NCBI GenBank assembly: GCA_001769215.1
Contig: MEOL01000042.1
Location: 1-64,000 of the forward strand
DNA: 64,000 bases
Direction: 5' to 3'
From: Bacteroidetes bacterium GWF2_41_31
GTDB taxonomy: Bacteria > Bacteroidota > Bacteroidia > Bacteroidales > F082
The translations under genes and the position numbers were made by a program. The notes below the pieces were generated by a model. That model saw only the letters and a list, made by a program, of their open reading frames with translations, made no database searches and was not told the origin of the DNA. Every line of letters starts with the position of its first letter. The first letter of the stretch is position 1. Positions 34,468 to 43,240 of the stretch are shown here, one piece after another.

Positions 34468-35267
34468 TATGTTACAAAATTAAAAAAAACATAGGCAAAC
34501 GGCGTGGCAAACAGCACCGCATCAAATCTATCCAAAACACCACCATGACCGGGAAAAAGAGTGCCGGAATCTTTAACCCCGGAATTTCTTTTTAACATCG
34601 ACTCTGCCAAATCGCCTACCGTAGCAGATACCACTAAAATTATGGCATAGCTTAACCAGTTGATCAGTGATAAACTATCTGTAAATAAATAAAATACATA
34701 GGCTGCGATGAGAGCAAAAAACAGACCGCCAAAGGTACCTTCCCAGGTTTTTTTTGGCGAAATACGTTCCATCAGTTTGTTTTTGCCGAAAAATGAACCG
34801 GTCAGGTAGGCAAATACATCATTGGTCCAAACCAGAAAAAACAGGCTGATAAGCAGGATGCTCTCCGGTGAAGTGGATCGAATATAAAACAGCGAATTCA
34901 TGAGTCCGAATGGCAAGGCAATGTAAACAAACGACATGAGGTAGAAAGACAGGTTCTGCCAGGAACCCCTGGAGTTAAAAAGTTCAGTCGCCATCAAAAT
35001 AAAAGCCAGCGGGATCATCAGGAGGGTATAACGCGAATCGATCAGATGTAAACCCGTCAACCCAATGAGCGTATAGGTAATCAACCCAAAAGTTAACGGT
35101 ATAAGGTAGTTCTTCGTGTGGGTGGTGAGTTTGTAAAACTCAACAAGTCCGATGGTTGTATACACTCCCATCACCACAAAAAAAGCCAGAGAGTGCAACA
35201 GAATCGAGCCGATAACTGTTGCAATAAATATGATTCCCGTGGTGGTTCTGGTAATAATTTCTTTCAA
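34467..35267 (-). CDS. cdsA: Phosphatidate cytidylyltransferase
   Basis: 266 aa integral membrane enzyme with about eight hydrophobic helices that makes CDP-diacylglycerol. The signature near the C-terminus is GDLAESMLKRNSGVKDSGTL followed by FPGHGGVLDRFDAVLFA. It is joined to psd by a one-base overlap and has a good promoter of its own (35328-35300) although it follows the LUD gene by only 68 bp. Confidence 0.95.
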   Translation of the reverse strand: MKEIITRTTTGIIFIATVIGSILLHSLAFFVVMGVYTTIGLVEFYKLTTHTKNYLIPLTFGLITYTLIGLTGLHLIDSRYTLLMIPLAFILMATELFNSRGSWQNLSFYLMSFVYIALPFGLMNSLFYIRSTSPESILLISLFFLVWTNDVFAYLTGSFFGKNKLMERISPKKTWEGTFGGLFFALIAAYVFYLFTDSLSLINWLSYAIILVVSATVGDLAESMLKRNSGVKDSGTLFPGHGGVLDRFDAVLFATPFAYVFFNFVT

Positions 35268-35299
35268 ATGGAGGCTGATACTTTATGTAAATTTGGCTG

Positions 35300-35328
35300 C
35301 AAATCTACAAAATCAACTGATAGAACAA
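35300..35328 (-). promoter_or_regulatory. cdsA-psd promoter (TTG N18 TAGATTTG)
   Basis: On the minus strand TTG (35328-35326) and TAGATTTG (35307-35300), 32 nt before the cdsA ATG. It lies in the gap after the LUD gene and could give cdsA-psd expression independent of ftsH. Confidence 0.55.
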
Positions 35329-35335
35329 TCATTCC

Positions 35336-35971
35336 CTAAGCATCATCAATCATAAACACGATCAGATTTTTAGAACCGAGTGCTCCAAATGGCAATGTCT
35401 TGGTGAAAGTGGTGGCACGCCCGATTCCGGTAATCATAATGATCTGCGAAGGCAAACTATTTGAATATTTGGCTTTTAACGCGGATAGAGCTTCTTTTAT
35501 TTCGCTTTTAACTTGTGAAGCATTGGCTACTACAAGATGGGTATGGGCACCCACAAAAAGATTCCTGTCGGCCAGTTTTGATGACACTAAAATGCTTCCA
35601 AATCTTGAAATAAGGAAATCACACCCTGTAATGCTTACCTGAAAGCCCAGATTTTTATCTGGTGGCATGGCTAAAATTCCTGCAGTGGAAAGCAGTGTGT
35701 TCAGCTGGGGGTTGGTAGAGGCCAATTGGGTCCATCCCTGCTGATCCATGAGTGATTTCAAGTTATCGGTAAATCCTTTTTCGTTGTCGCAATAAATAAA
35801 AGTACCACCATTGTCATTCAGGTTGAGTGCAAATTCTACTTCAGGTCCTTCTTTTTGGGCATGAAAAACCGAACTCGAAAAATCAGTGTTTTTAAATGGA
35901 TTGTCCGATTTATTGATCAGTGCATTGCGAACTGACTTGAGGATTTTTTCTTTTGTGGTACTTTCTTCCAT
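35336..35971 (-). CDS. LUD domain protein (LutC/YkgG-like)
   Basis: 211 aa. The LUD fold is suggested by EEVEFALNLNDNGGTFIYC-like N-terminal strands, CDFLISRFGSILVSS, LVVANASQV and the ending IGRATTFTKTLPFGALGSKNLIVFMID. LutC family proteins take part in lactate use together with LutA and LutB, which are not here. The position between ftsH and cdsA is the conserved Bacteroidota setting, so its job may be different. It follows ftsH by 19 bp. Confidence 0.85.
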   Translation of the reverse strand: MEESTTKEKILKSVRNALINKSDNPFKNTDFSSSVFHAQKEGPEVEFALNLNDNGGTFIYCDNEKGFTDNLKSLMDQQGWTQLASTNPQLNTLLSTAGILAMPPDKNLGFQVSITGCDFLISRFGSILVSSKLADRNLFVGAHTHLVVANASQVKSEIKEALSALKAKYSNSLPSQIIMITGIGRATTFTKTLPFGALGSKNLIVFMIDDA

Positions 35972-35990
35972 GGTAAAATAATCAGGGTTT

Positions 35991-38051
35991 TTACGACGGG
36001 TTTAAAGGGTTTTTATCCTCCGAATCTAAAATAACAATGTCTGGTTCCGGAACTTCTGTGACTTTTACCTCTTGTACAATTTCTTCTTTGTCCCAAGGCC
36101 TTTTTCCGAAAATTTCTTCCAGGTCTTCTTTAAAAATGACCTCTTTTTCGAGTAGTTTGGTAGCCAGTTTTTCTAATCCGGCACGGTTTTCCGAAAGAAC
36201 TTCAATGGCTTTTGCATAGGCGCTTTCTATCATTTCACTCACTTCCTTGTCAATCAGCTCACTTGTTTTTTCGCTAAAAGGCTTGTTAAAAGAGTATTCC
36301 GATTGTCCTGATGAATCGTAATAGCTGATGTTTCCCACTTTTTTGCTAAGTCCGTAATAGCTCACCATGGCATAAGCCTGTTTGGTTACTTTTTCCAGGT
36401 CGTTGAGGGCGCCGGTCGAAATTTTACCAAATATCACCATTTCAGATGCCCGGCCTCCTAAGGCGGCCACCATTTCATCAAACAATTGTTCGTAAGTGGT
36501 AATTTGCCTTTCTTCGGGTAGATACCAGGCTGCGCCGAGTGACCGTCCCCTGGGGACAATGGTCACTTTCACCAGTGGATGTGCATGTTCAAGCAACCAA
36601 CTAATGGTAGCATGGCCCGCTTCATGAAAGGCAACAACCCTTTTTTCTCCAGGTGTAATGATTTTATTTTTTTTCTCCAGGCCTCCTATAATCCGGTCGA
36701 TGGCATCCATAAAATCCTGCTTGGTAATGGTTTCATGAGTTGTTCTGGCCGCTATTAAAGCCGATTCGTTGCATACATTGGCAATGTCTGCTCCCGAAAA
36801 GCCTGGTGTTTGTCTGGCCAGAAAGTCAACTTTAACCTCTTTGTCAAGGGTAAGGGGTTTCATGTGTACGGCAAATATTTCTTTTCGTTCTTCCAGGTCA
36901 GGTAGTTCAACATAAATCTGACGGTCGAAACGTCCGGCGCGCATAAGCGCTTTGTCAAGGATATCGGCACGGTTGGTAGCAGCCAGGATGATAACGCCTG
37001 AGTTGGGTGTAAAACCATCCATCTCGGTAAGTAGCTGGTTAAGGGTGTTTTCACGTTCGTCGTTGGCTCCGCTCATGGCATTTTTCCCACGGGCACGTCC
37101 AATGGCATCAATTTCGTCGATAAAAATAATACTGGGCGATTTTTCTTTGGCTTGTTTAAACAGGTCGCGTACGCGTGAAGCGCCAACACCCACGAACATT
37201 TCAACGAAGTCGGAACCGGAGATAGAATAAAAAGGCACGTGCGCTTCACCAGCCACAGATTTGGCCAACAAGGTCTTACCCGTTCCGGGAGGGCCTACCA
37301 ACAATACCCCTCTGGGGATCTTGCCCCCCAGTTTTGTGTATTTCTCGGGGGTCTTTAAAAAGTCAACAATTTCTTTAATCTCTACTTTGGCTTCGGCCAA
37401 ACCGGCGACATCTTTAAAGGTGATATTCACACTGGTTTTTTTATCATACATCTGGGCTTTTGATTTCCCGATATTGAAAAGCTGGCCCCCGGCGCCTCCG
37501 CCACCTTTACTCATCATGCGCATAAACAGGAACCAGATACCAATCAGCAGCGCGGGGAAAAGTATCCAGTTCAGTACTTCACCACCCCAATTGTGCCTGA
37601 TTTCAGTTTCAACATAAACCGGCTGGTTCAGTCCTTTTTGGGCGGATTCCACGTCTTCATAAAACTTATCTACCGAACCCACATTGAAATAATATTGAGG
37701 TGTTTTTCCGGTAATGGAATTTCCTTTACTCAAGTCCTTATATTTGTCCTTTGTCAGATTTTCTGTTTTGATAAAAATCTCTGCTGTTTCCTTGTTGACC
37801 AGGATGATTTTGGCAACATCCCCATCTTCGAGCATGGTTTTAAATTCACGCCAGTCGGTTTGTTTTCCATCGTCGCCCATTCCCAGAAACTGAATTCCAA
37901 AAAGTACAACGGCCAATATGCCGTAAATCCAGTAAAAGTTAAATTTTGGTTTGTCGCCATTTTTCCCACCTCCGGTTAGATTAGAAAAAGGATTTTTCGA
38001 TCCTTTATTTTCTTCTTTATTTTCCGTGGTATTATTATTTTCTTCTGCCAT
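35991..38051 (-). CDS. ftsH: ATP-dependent zinc metalloprotease FtsH
   Basis: 686 aa membrane AAA+ protease for membrane quality control and regulated proteolysis. Two membrane helices (about 38-57 and 160-178) flank a periplasmic domain. Walker A GPPGTGKT is at 253-260, Walker [12 protein letters not shown] near 310, the second region of homology at about 355-375, and the zinc site HEAGH at 476-480. The N-terminal 35 residues are Asn/Lys/Glu-rich and low in complexity. Operon rsfS-ftsH-LUD. Confidence 0.97.
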   Translation of the reverse strand: MAEENNNTTENKEENKGSKNPFSNLTGGGKNGDKPKFNFYWIYGILAVVLFGIQFLGMGDDGKQTDWREFKTMLEDGDVAKIILVNKETAEIFIKTENLTKDKYKDLSKGNSITGKTPQYYFNVGSVDKFYEDVESAQKGLNQPVYVETEIRHNWGGEVLNWILFPALLIGIWFLFMRMMSKGGGGAGGQLFNIGKSKAQMYDKKTSVNITFKDVAGLAEAKVEIKEIVDFLKTPEKYTKLGGKIPRGVLLVGPPGTGKTLLAKSVAGEAHVPFYSISGSDFVEMFVGVGASRVRDLFKQAKEKSPSIIFIDEIDAIGRARGKNAMSGANDERENTLNQLLTEMDGFTPNSGVIILAATNRADILDKALMRAGRFDRQIYVELPDLEERKEIFAVHMKPLTLDKEVKVDFLARQTPGFSGADIANVCNESALIAARTTHETITKQDFMDAIDRIIGGLEKKNKIITPGEKRVVAFHEAGHATISWLLEHAHPLVKVTIVPRGRSLGAAWYLPEERQITTYEQLFDEMVAALGGRASEMVIFGKISTGALNDLEKVTKQAYAMVSYYGLSKKVGNISYYDSSGQSEYSFNKPFSEKTSELIDKEVSEMIESAYAKAIEVLSENRAGLEKLATKLLEKEVIFKEDLEEIFGKRPWDKEEIVQEVKVTEVPEPDIVILDSEDKNPLNPS

Positions 38052-38077
38052 TCTGTCGTTAAGTTACAAAAAATATA

Positions 38078-38455
38078 TTAATCATCACTTTTGTATCTGG
38101 TTAATGGGGCGTCAGCCCACAGATTTTCAATCTTATAGAAGTTTCTTGTATCTTCCTGAAACACATGAACAACTACATCGAAATAATCTATCAAAATCCA
38201 TTCCGAATTCTGCACCCCTTCGCAGTGTAGTGGTTTCGTGTCACAGTTTTTCATCACAAATTCTTCAACACTATTGTAGATGGCCCCAATCTGGGTTTTA
38301 GAGGATGCGTGACAGATGACGAAATATTGTGTAACTGCCTGGCTTAGGGATCGTAGGTTCAGGCTGACAATATTTTTTGCTTTTTTCTCCTGCATACCGG
38401 CAACTACTTGTGCAAGAATTTGTTCAGCACTGTCACGTTCTTTCTTTTTGGTCAT
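38078..38455 (-). CDS. rsfS: Ribosomal silencing factor RsfS
   Basis: 125 aa from ATG 38455 (MTKKKERDSAEQILAQ); the in-frame ATG seven codons earlier is possible but less likely. It binds uL14 and blocks subunit joining when nutrients are low. The DUF143 core is visible: VSLNLRSLSQAVTQYFVICHASSKTQIGAI quoted in part, VEEFVMKNCDTKPLHCEG and WILIDYFDVVVHVFQEDTR. Upstream of ftsH and divergent from birA. A TATTTTTG box lies at 38485-38478. Confidence 0.93.
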   Translation of the reverse strand: MTKKKERDSAEQILAQVVAGMQEKKAKNIVSLNLRSLSQAVTQYFVICHASSKTQIGAIYNSVEEFVMKNCDTKPLHCEGVQNSEWILIDYFDVVVHVFQEDTRNFYKIENLWADAPLTRYKSDD

Positions 38456-38477
38456 GAATCGATTTGTTAATTGCAAG

Positions 38478-38485
38478 CAAAAATA
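38478..38485 (-). promoter_or_regulatory. -7 box for rsfS-ftsH
   Basis: TATTTTTG on the minus strand, ending 22 nt before the ATG at 38455. No clear -33. Confidence 0.4.
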
Positions 38486-38624
38486 GTGAATTTGTTGATC
38501 CTGACGATGTCCGGGTAAAAAGTTGATGAACTGGTTTGTTTTGATTCGTGGAAATCACTTTTGTTAGTTTTTTTTACCATATTTACCGCTTCAACTCGTT
38601 CTCGTTTTCATCAAAATTCAATTT

Positions 38625-39368
38625 ATGGAGATTTCATTTATTTCGCTTGAGGTGGTCAAATCGACCAACGATGAGGCTTTAGATCGCATAGCTGCCAACC
38701 TGGCCACCGAGGGAGAGATGATTTGTGCCAACCTTCAGGAACAGGGTAGGGGGCAGGGTGGAAATTGTTGGGAGAGCGAGGCAGGTAAAAACTTGTTGTG
38801 CAGTTTGATACTGACTCCGCACCAGGTGGTTCCGGCAAAGCAATTCATACTTACACAGGTAGTTTCATTGGGAGTTTTGAATGTCATCGAGTCATGGGTA
38901 ACAAATGAAACCTGTAGAGTAAAATGGCCCAACGATTTGTATATCAATGATAAAAAAGTGGGTGGCATTTTGTTTCAAAACATCATTAAAGGTCATATCC
39001 TTGATTTTGCCGTGGCGGGAATCGGTGTCAATGTGAACCAGGAGGCTTTTAGCGAGGAGTTGCCCAATGCCGGTTCGTTAAAAAACTTTTGTGGTATGGA
39101 GATACCATTGACTCAATTTAGAAATCAAGTGGCACAATCGATTGACCAATTCTATCAACTGACCTATTCAAAATCGGGTATTCAACAAATTGAAACACAA
39201 TATTTAAATAAGCTCTATCGGATAAATCAATGGAATAACTACCGCGTCTCTGAACGGGAATTCATCGGGATGATTGTTGGTATTGATGAATTTGGTCGTC
39301 TGGCCGTAAAAAACCAGGATGGACAGGTGCGATGCCATCTCTTTAAAGAAATAGAATTCGTGGTTTAG
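38625..39368 (+). CDS. birA: Biotin-[acetyl-CoA-carboxylase] ligase
   Basis: 247 aa, ligase domain only, without the N-terminal repressor domain of E. coli BirA. It attaches biotin to carboxylase carrier proteins through biotinyl-5'-AMP. Motifs: VKSTNDEA near residue 11, the binding loop QGRGQGGNCWES, and KWPNDLYINDKKVGGIL. The loop is GRGQGG, while E. coli has GRGRRG; the position equal to Arg118 is Gln and the next is Gly. The C-terminal SH3-like domain (VGIDEFGRLAVKNQDG) is present. Divergent from rsfS. Confidence 0.93.
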   Translation: MEISFISLEVVKSTNDEALDRIAANLATEGEMICANLQEQGRGQGGNCWESEAGKNLLCSLILTPHQVVPAKQFILTQVVSLGVLNVIESWVTNETCRVKWPNDLYINDKKVGGILFQNIIKGHILDFAVAGIGVNVNQEAFSEELPNAGSLKNFCGMEIPLTQFRNQVAQSIDQFYQLTYSKSGIQQIETQYLNKLYRINQWNNYRVSEREFIGMIVGIDEFGRLAVKNQDGQVRCHLFKEIEFVV

Positions 39369-39406
39369 AGGGATGCCGTTATTTACCTGGGACAGATTCT
39401 CTGAAC

Positions 39407-39802
39407 CTAATCCAGAGCCTTTTTCAGATTTTCCGCCATCACATTTACCAAATTTTCCATGGGTCGTTTGGCCATCATGGCTAACATCGGGTTCAGGTCG
39501 GCATCCAAATAAACGGTTACTTTGGTAGAGGTTCCCATTTCTGTCAGATTTGCATGGAGGCTGAAACTAAACGGAGCTTTGCCGACCGGCAACAATTCCA
39601 CCTTTTTATATGGCTCATTGTTTCCAAAAGCCAATTGAATGCTGGCCATACCCTGGATAGTGAAGGAACAGCTCTTTTCATCAGAATTCCAGTTGGTGAT
39701 TTGTTCGGGCATCAACTGTTCGTAATGATTAAAATTGCTTAGAAATTGATAAACATCTTCAGCTGATTTGTCAATTATGGCAGATTTTCCTTCAATTTTC
39801 AT
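39407..39802 (-). CDS. SRPBCC (START-like) family protein
   Basis: 131 aa from ATG 39802 (MKIEGKSAIIDKSAEDVYQFLSNFNHY); the longer frame extends back into pyrE. The VYQFLSNFNHYEQLMPEQI stretch and the last helix PMENLVNVMAENLKKAL are typical of small polyketide-cyclase-like SRPBCC proteins. The fold binds hydrophobic ligands, but the ligand here is unknown. It is 29 bp after pyrE and likely cotranscribed. Confidence 0.8.
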   Translation of the reverse strand: MKIEGKSAIIDKSAEDVYQFLSNFNHYEQLMPEQITNWNSDEKSCSFTIQGMASIQLAFGNNEPYKKVELLPVGKAPFSFSLHANLTEMGTSTKVTVYLDADLNPMLAMMAKRPMENLVNVMAENLKKALD

Positions 39803-39831
39803 GGGTCTGTTTTTATGTGGGTGCGGGTTTA

Positions 39832-40482
39832 TTATTGGTGGCGGTCGCTCCAGGCTTTTGGATCTTCTCTCCATTCCCTCAGCGAAGCCTCGTCTTTTTT
39901 TGATATGTATTCCTCCTCAACAGCCTTGCTGATCATGGAGTCGTAATCAGATAGCGTGACCAATCGGCAGTCAGCCGCTTTAAAATTTTCAGCTGCAATC
40001 TGCAATCCATAGCTAAAAATGGCGGCCATTCCTGCTACTTTTGCACCTGTTTCGCGAAGCGCATAAACTGCTTCCAGGCTGCTTTTTCCGGTGGAAACCA
40101 AATCTTCGATCACCACTACCGTTTGTCCACTATTGATGGTTCCTTCAATTTTATTCGACAATCCATGGTCTTTGGCCGCCGACCGTACATACGCGAAAGG
40201 CAATCCAAGTTCCTGGGCTACCAGTGCTCCCTGAGGAATGCCGGCAGTGGCTACTCCTACAATGACGTCCACATTTCCAAATTGCTCTGTAATGGCTTTC
40301 ACCAATTGTTGACGGATATAGGTGCGAATTTTCGGATAAGACAGGGTAATCCGGTTGTCGCAGTATATGGGTGATTTTAAACCGGAGGCCCATGTAAAGG
40401 GTAAACCGTTATTCAGCTTGATTGCCTTAATCTGAAGTAAGTTGGCCGAAACCATGTCGGCAGTTTCCTGATCAAAATTCAT
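39832..40482 (-). CDS. pyrE: Orotate phosphoribosyltransferase
   Basis: 216 aa; makes OMP from orotate and PRPP in pyrimidine synthesis. The PRPP motif is TVVVIEDLVSTGKSSLEAV, and FAYVRSAAKDHGLSNKIEG corresponds to the flexible catalytic loop, although the usual Lys-Lys-Asp form is altered to AAKDHG. The first residues match the Bacteroidota form. A TAGATTTG box (40494-40487) ends only four bases before the ATG, suggesting a leaderless or near-leaderless mRNA. Divergent from the Nudix gene. Confidence 0.94.
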   Translation of the reverse strand: MNFDQETADMVSANLLQIKAIKLNNGLPFTWASGLKSPIYCDNRITLSYPKIRTYIRQQLVKAITEQFGNVDVIVGVATAGIPQGALVAQELGLPFAYVRSAAKDHGLSNKIEGTINSGQTVVVIEDLVSTGKSSLEAVYALRETGAKVAGMAAIFSYGLQIAAENFKAADCRLVTLSDYDSMISKAVEEEYISKKDEASLREWREDPKAWSDRHQ

Positions 40483-40486
40483 TCGG

Positions 40487-40494
40487 CAAATCTA
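40487..40494 (-). promoter_or_regulatory. -7 box abutting the pyrE start codon
   Basis: TAGATTTG on the minus strand, then four bases, then the ATG at 40482. If used, transcription begins at about the start codon. A -33 TTG is not obvious. Confidence 0.45.
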
Positions 40495-40549
40495 AACATT
40501 TTTCACGATTGCCATTATGATGAAGATTCAGAGGGCACATAAATTCTAT

Positions 40550-40557
40550 TAAATTTG
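40550..40557 (+). promoter_or_regulatory. -7 box abutting the Nudix start codon
   Basis: TAAATTTG, then four bases (TCAG), then the ATG at 40562. This mirrors the arrangement at divergent pyrE. A -33 TTG is not obvious. Confidence 0.45.
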
Positions 40558-40561
40558 TCAG

Positions 40562-41164
40562 ATGAAAGCAGTTTATTATCATGATATCAAAGTATTGTTT
40601 GCGGACGAAACCTGTCCGCAAAACGCATCCTGTCTGACTATTGATCAAGTCAAACCGATGAAGGATTTTGTTCTTCAACTGCTTTCGGGTGATTACCATC
40701 AGGACATCTGTATAAGGAGTCGCGACCCTGAACAGTTGTTCCGTCAATTTCAAAGTCAATTTACCTGTATCGATGCAGCTGGTGGAGTGGTTGTGAATAA
40801 GAAAGGCGAGTTTCTGTTGATTCATCGGCTGGGGAAGTGGGATCTCCCAAAAGGAAAAGTTGAGCAAGGCGAGTCGATTGATGCTGCTGCCCTGCGGGAA
40901 GTTTCCGAAGAAACCGGTATTGACGGGCTTGTTATTGAATCCGGGTTACCCGATTCGTACCATATCTATTGCGAGCACCATCAGTATATTTTAAAACGTA
41001 CCTGTTGGTTTTCAATGAGCACTCAATCGACTTCGTCCTTATCGCCCCAGTTGAGTGAACAAATTACCAGAGCCTTGTGGCTTAGTTGCGATGAAAGTCA
41101 TGATGCCATCATGTCCGGTTACCGGTCTCTTTATGAAACGTTGGGCTATCTCTTCGTTCGTTAA
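40562..41164 (+). CDS. Nudix hydrolase
   Basis: 200 aa. The Nudix box is complete: [23 protein letters not shown] (residues about 100-122, split: [10 protein letters not shown] / [12 protein letters not shown]), with the metal-binding REVSEE core. The first 70 residues are a separate Bacteroidota-type N-terminal part ([16 protein letters not shown]). Substrates may be nucleoside diphosphate derivatives; none can be fixed from the sequence. It is followed by coaD after 40 bp. Confidence 0.88.
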   Translation: MKAVYYHDIKVLFADETCPQNASCLTIDQVKPMKDFVLQLLSGDYHQDICIRSRDPEQLFRQFQSQFTCIDAAGGVVVNKKGEFLLIHRLGKWDLPKGKVEQGESIDAAALREVSEETGIDGLVIESGLPDSYHIYCEHHQYILKRTCWFSMSTQSTSSLSPQLSEQITRALWLSCDESHDAIMSGYRSLYETLGYLFVR

Positions 41165-41204
41165 GAAATATTCCTGTATTTTTACCCTTTAAAATTCATA
41201 CCCT

Positions 41205-41678
41205 ATGAGAAAAGTTGCGGTTTTCCCCGGCTCCTTCGATCCCATCACATTGGGGCATATATCAGTTGTAAAGCGTGCCGCTTCCCTGTTTGATGAAATT
41301 ATTGTCGCTATCGGTGTCAATACCGAGAAACAAGCCATGTTCCCCGTCGATCAACGCCGAAAGTGGATAGAAGCCGCTTTCATTGATTTGACCAATGTCA
41401 GGGTGGAGTTGTACGAGGGCCTGACTGTTGATTTTTGCAAAAAAGTAAAGGCAGACTATATCCTGAGGGGACTAAGGACTGCCGCGGATTTTGAATTTGA
41501 AAGAGGAATAGGTCAGGTAAATAAACTGCTGGCGTCAAAGATTGAAACGGTTTTTTTGCTTACCGAGCCCCGGTTTACACCGATTTCTTCATCCATCGTC
41601 CGCGATGTGATCAGGCACGGTGGCGATATCAGTGCCATGATACCGGGTCATATTATTTCGGATATAAAAGAAGCTTAA
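41205..41678 (+). CDS. coaD: Phosphopantetheine adenylyltransferase
   Basis: 157 aa, normal length; transfers AMP to 4'-phosphopantetheine in CoA synthesis. The nucleotidyltransferase motif GSFDPITLGHISVVKRA is at residues 9-25, with YILRGLRTAADFEFE and the C-terminal PISSSIVRDVIRHGGDIS. The Nudix gene lies upstream and a thioredoxin-like gene follows. Confidence 0.96.
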   Translation: MRKVAVFPGSFDPITLGHISVVKRAASLFDEIIVAIGVNTEKQAMFPVDQRRKWIEAAFIDLTNVRVELYEGLTVDFCKKVKADYILRGLRTAADFEFERGIGQVNKLLASKIETVFLLTEPRFTPISSSIVRDVIRHGGDISAMIPGHIISDIKEA

Positions 41679-41695
41679 ACTGTATGATTATAGAA

Positions 41696-43090
41696 ATGAA
41701 AACTTTTGCTGCGGTTTTATTTGTCTTTATCTTCTGCCAAAGCATGGCCCAAAATATTTCCATTGAGGGAACCAGTCATGCGAAGGAGGGCGATTTGGTG
41801 AGGGTATTGGTGTATGCCGATCAATTCTCAATGTTGGAAAAAACCATTGCGCAAACGCGATGTGATGAACAGGGTAATTTTATCCTCACCGCACCAGTGA
41901 CTCTGACTACCTTTGGTTTCCTGGCTCTTAATCTCGATAAGGGTGAACTCTACCTGAGCCCTGGCGCAAGTTATCGGGTGGCGATTCCGGCTCAACAACC
42001 AGAAGTCCAGGGATCTATTTTCGATCAGGTACCTTTACAGTTTAACCTGGAAGTTACAAATGATGACAACCTGCAAACTGATATTGGGTTGTTTAACCAG
42101 TTATATAACCAGTTTATTTATGAAAATGCCCAAGTGATTTACAAAAGCAGGAACAAACAGGTCCTTGATGACTTTAAGTCTGAAATGACCCTGCGGTTCA
42201 AAAATAGAAAAAGTGAGTATCTGAGCGACTACATCCACTATGCTTTTGTTTCACTCGAATGGTTGAGTAAACGATTGAGCAATAGCGCAGTACTTAAAAA
42301 GGAGCTCGTCTCCAAACCCGTTTTGTACAACAATATTCAATACACCGATTTTTTTAAAACCTATTTTGATAATTACCTCGAAGCTTTTAGCAACCGTCAT
42401 TACAACGAATTGACACGTGCGTTAAATCAACCTGGCGACTATCTGACTTTAAAACAGATGCTGCAACGCGACAGCTTGCTTAAAAGCAACGACCGGGTGG
42501 TTGAGTTGGCCATGATGCTATTGATGTCGAAGAGTTATTCTCTACCGGAGGTTAAAAAAGCGGAGGTGATCAATAAATTGAAATTGCTTTCGGGAGTTTC
42601 AAAATTTCGCGAAAATAAAGAGATTGCGACTCATTTTATCGAAAAACTGACTGACCTGACCTACGGTTATCCGGCTCCGCCCTTTGCACTGAAAAATGAA
42701 TATGGGATTGTGGTCGAACTAAATAATTATGCCGGGAAATTTGTTCTGCTCAATTTCATTAGTGATCAATGTCAGATTTGTTTTAATGAGTTGGAAAAAA
42801 TTCAAAAGATAAGCCAGTCCTTTCAGGGAACAGTCGACCTGCTCACACTTGTCGTAGGCGATGAATGGGATCATGCCATGAAATTAAAGCACGACAAACA
42901 ATTTCAATGGGAATTTTTAAAAGTGACCAGTCAGATGCTACTTCCTGAACAATACCAAGTGCGTACCTTCCCGACTTATATTCTGATCAATCCTGACGGA
43001 ACCATTGCCAATGCGGCCATGCCCATGCCTGATGAGAATATGGAGCCATATATCACCAGGTATATCAAACGATTTCAATCAAAACGGTAA
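41696..43090 (+). CDS. Secreted thioredoxin-like protein (TlpA/AhpC-TSA type)
   Basis: 464 aa from ATG 41696, which starts a signal peptide (MKTFAAVLFVFIFCQSMAQ); an ATG four codons earlier is the alternative. The N-terminal part is beta-rich (NISIEGTSHAKEGDLVRVLVY), as in the DUF4369-like domains of Bacteroidota thioredoxins, and the middle is helical. The C-terminal thioredoxin fold (about 325-464) has a CQIC active site in FISDQCQICFNELEK, and FPTYILINPDGTI with the cis-Pro. It probably acts as a periplasmic disulfide reductase or redox sensor. Confidence 0.83.
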   Translation: MKTFAAVLFVFIFCQSMAQNISIEGTSHAKEGDLVRVLVYADQFSMLEKTIAQTRCDEQGNFILTAPVTLTTFGFLALNLDKGELYLSPGASYRVAIPAQQPEVQGSIFDQVPLQFNLEVTNDDNLQTDIGLFNQLYNQFIYENAQVIYKSRNKQVLDDFKSEMTLRFKNRKSEYLSDYIHYAFVSLEWLSKRLSNSAVLKKELVSKPVLYNNIQYTDFFKTYFDNYLEAFSNRHYNELTRALNQPGDYLTLKQMLQRDSLLKSNDRVVELAMMLLMSKSYSLPEVKKAEVINKLKLLSGVSKFRENKEIATHFIEKLTDLTYGYPAPPFALKNEYGIVVELNNYAGKFVLLNFISDQCQICFNELEKIQKISQSFQGTVDLLTLVVGDEWDHAMKLKHDKQFQWEFLKVTSQMLLPEQYQVRTFPTYILINPDGTIANAAMPMPDENMEPYITRYIKRFQSKR

Positions 43091-43130
43091 ATAATTCAAC
43101 GCAATAACAATTCTTTCCTGTTCTTGTCAT

Positions 43131-43157
43131 GGAGCCAGAACAGCTCCGTTTTTTTAG
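43131..43157 (+). terminator. Terminator after the thioredoxin-like gene
   Basis: GGAGC-CAGAACA-GCTCC (43131-43147), then G and a run of seven T. It stands 40 nt after the stop at 43090. The predicted secA -7 box begins two bases beyond the T run. Confidence 0.75.
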
Positions 43158-43158
43158 A

Positions 43159-43166
43159 TACCTTTG
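43159..43166 (+). promoter_or_regulatory. -7 box for secA
   Basis: TACCTTTG, giving a leader of about 70 nt before the ATG at 43241. The -33 region would fall inside the terminator hairpin and has no clear TTG. Confidence 0.45.
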
Positions 43167-43240
43167 CCCGCTAATCACTCAACATATAGGCACATTTGGA
43201 ATAATTATTGATCGTATCAATTTTTCAGAGATAAAAAAAC

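Noticed and set aside
35336-35971. Lactate utilisation operon (lutABC)
   Set aside because: Only a LutC-like LUD protein is present; lutA and lutB are absent, and the position between ftsH and cdsA is the usual Bacteroidota one.
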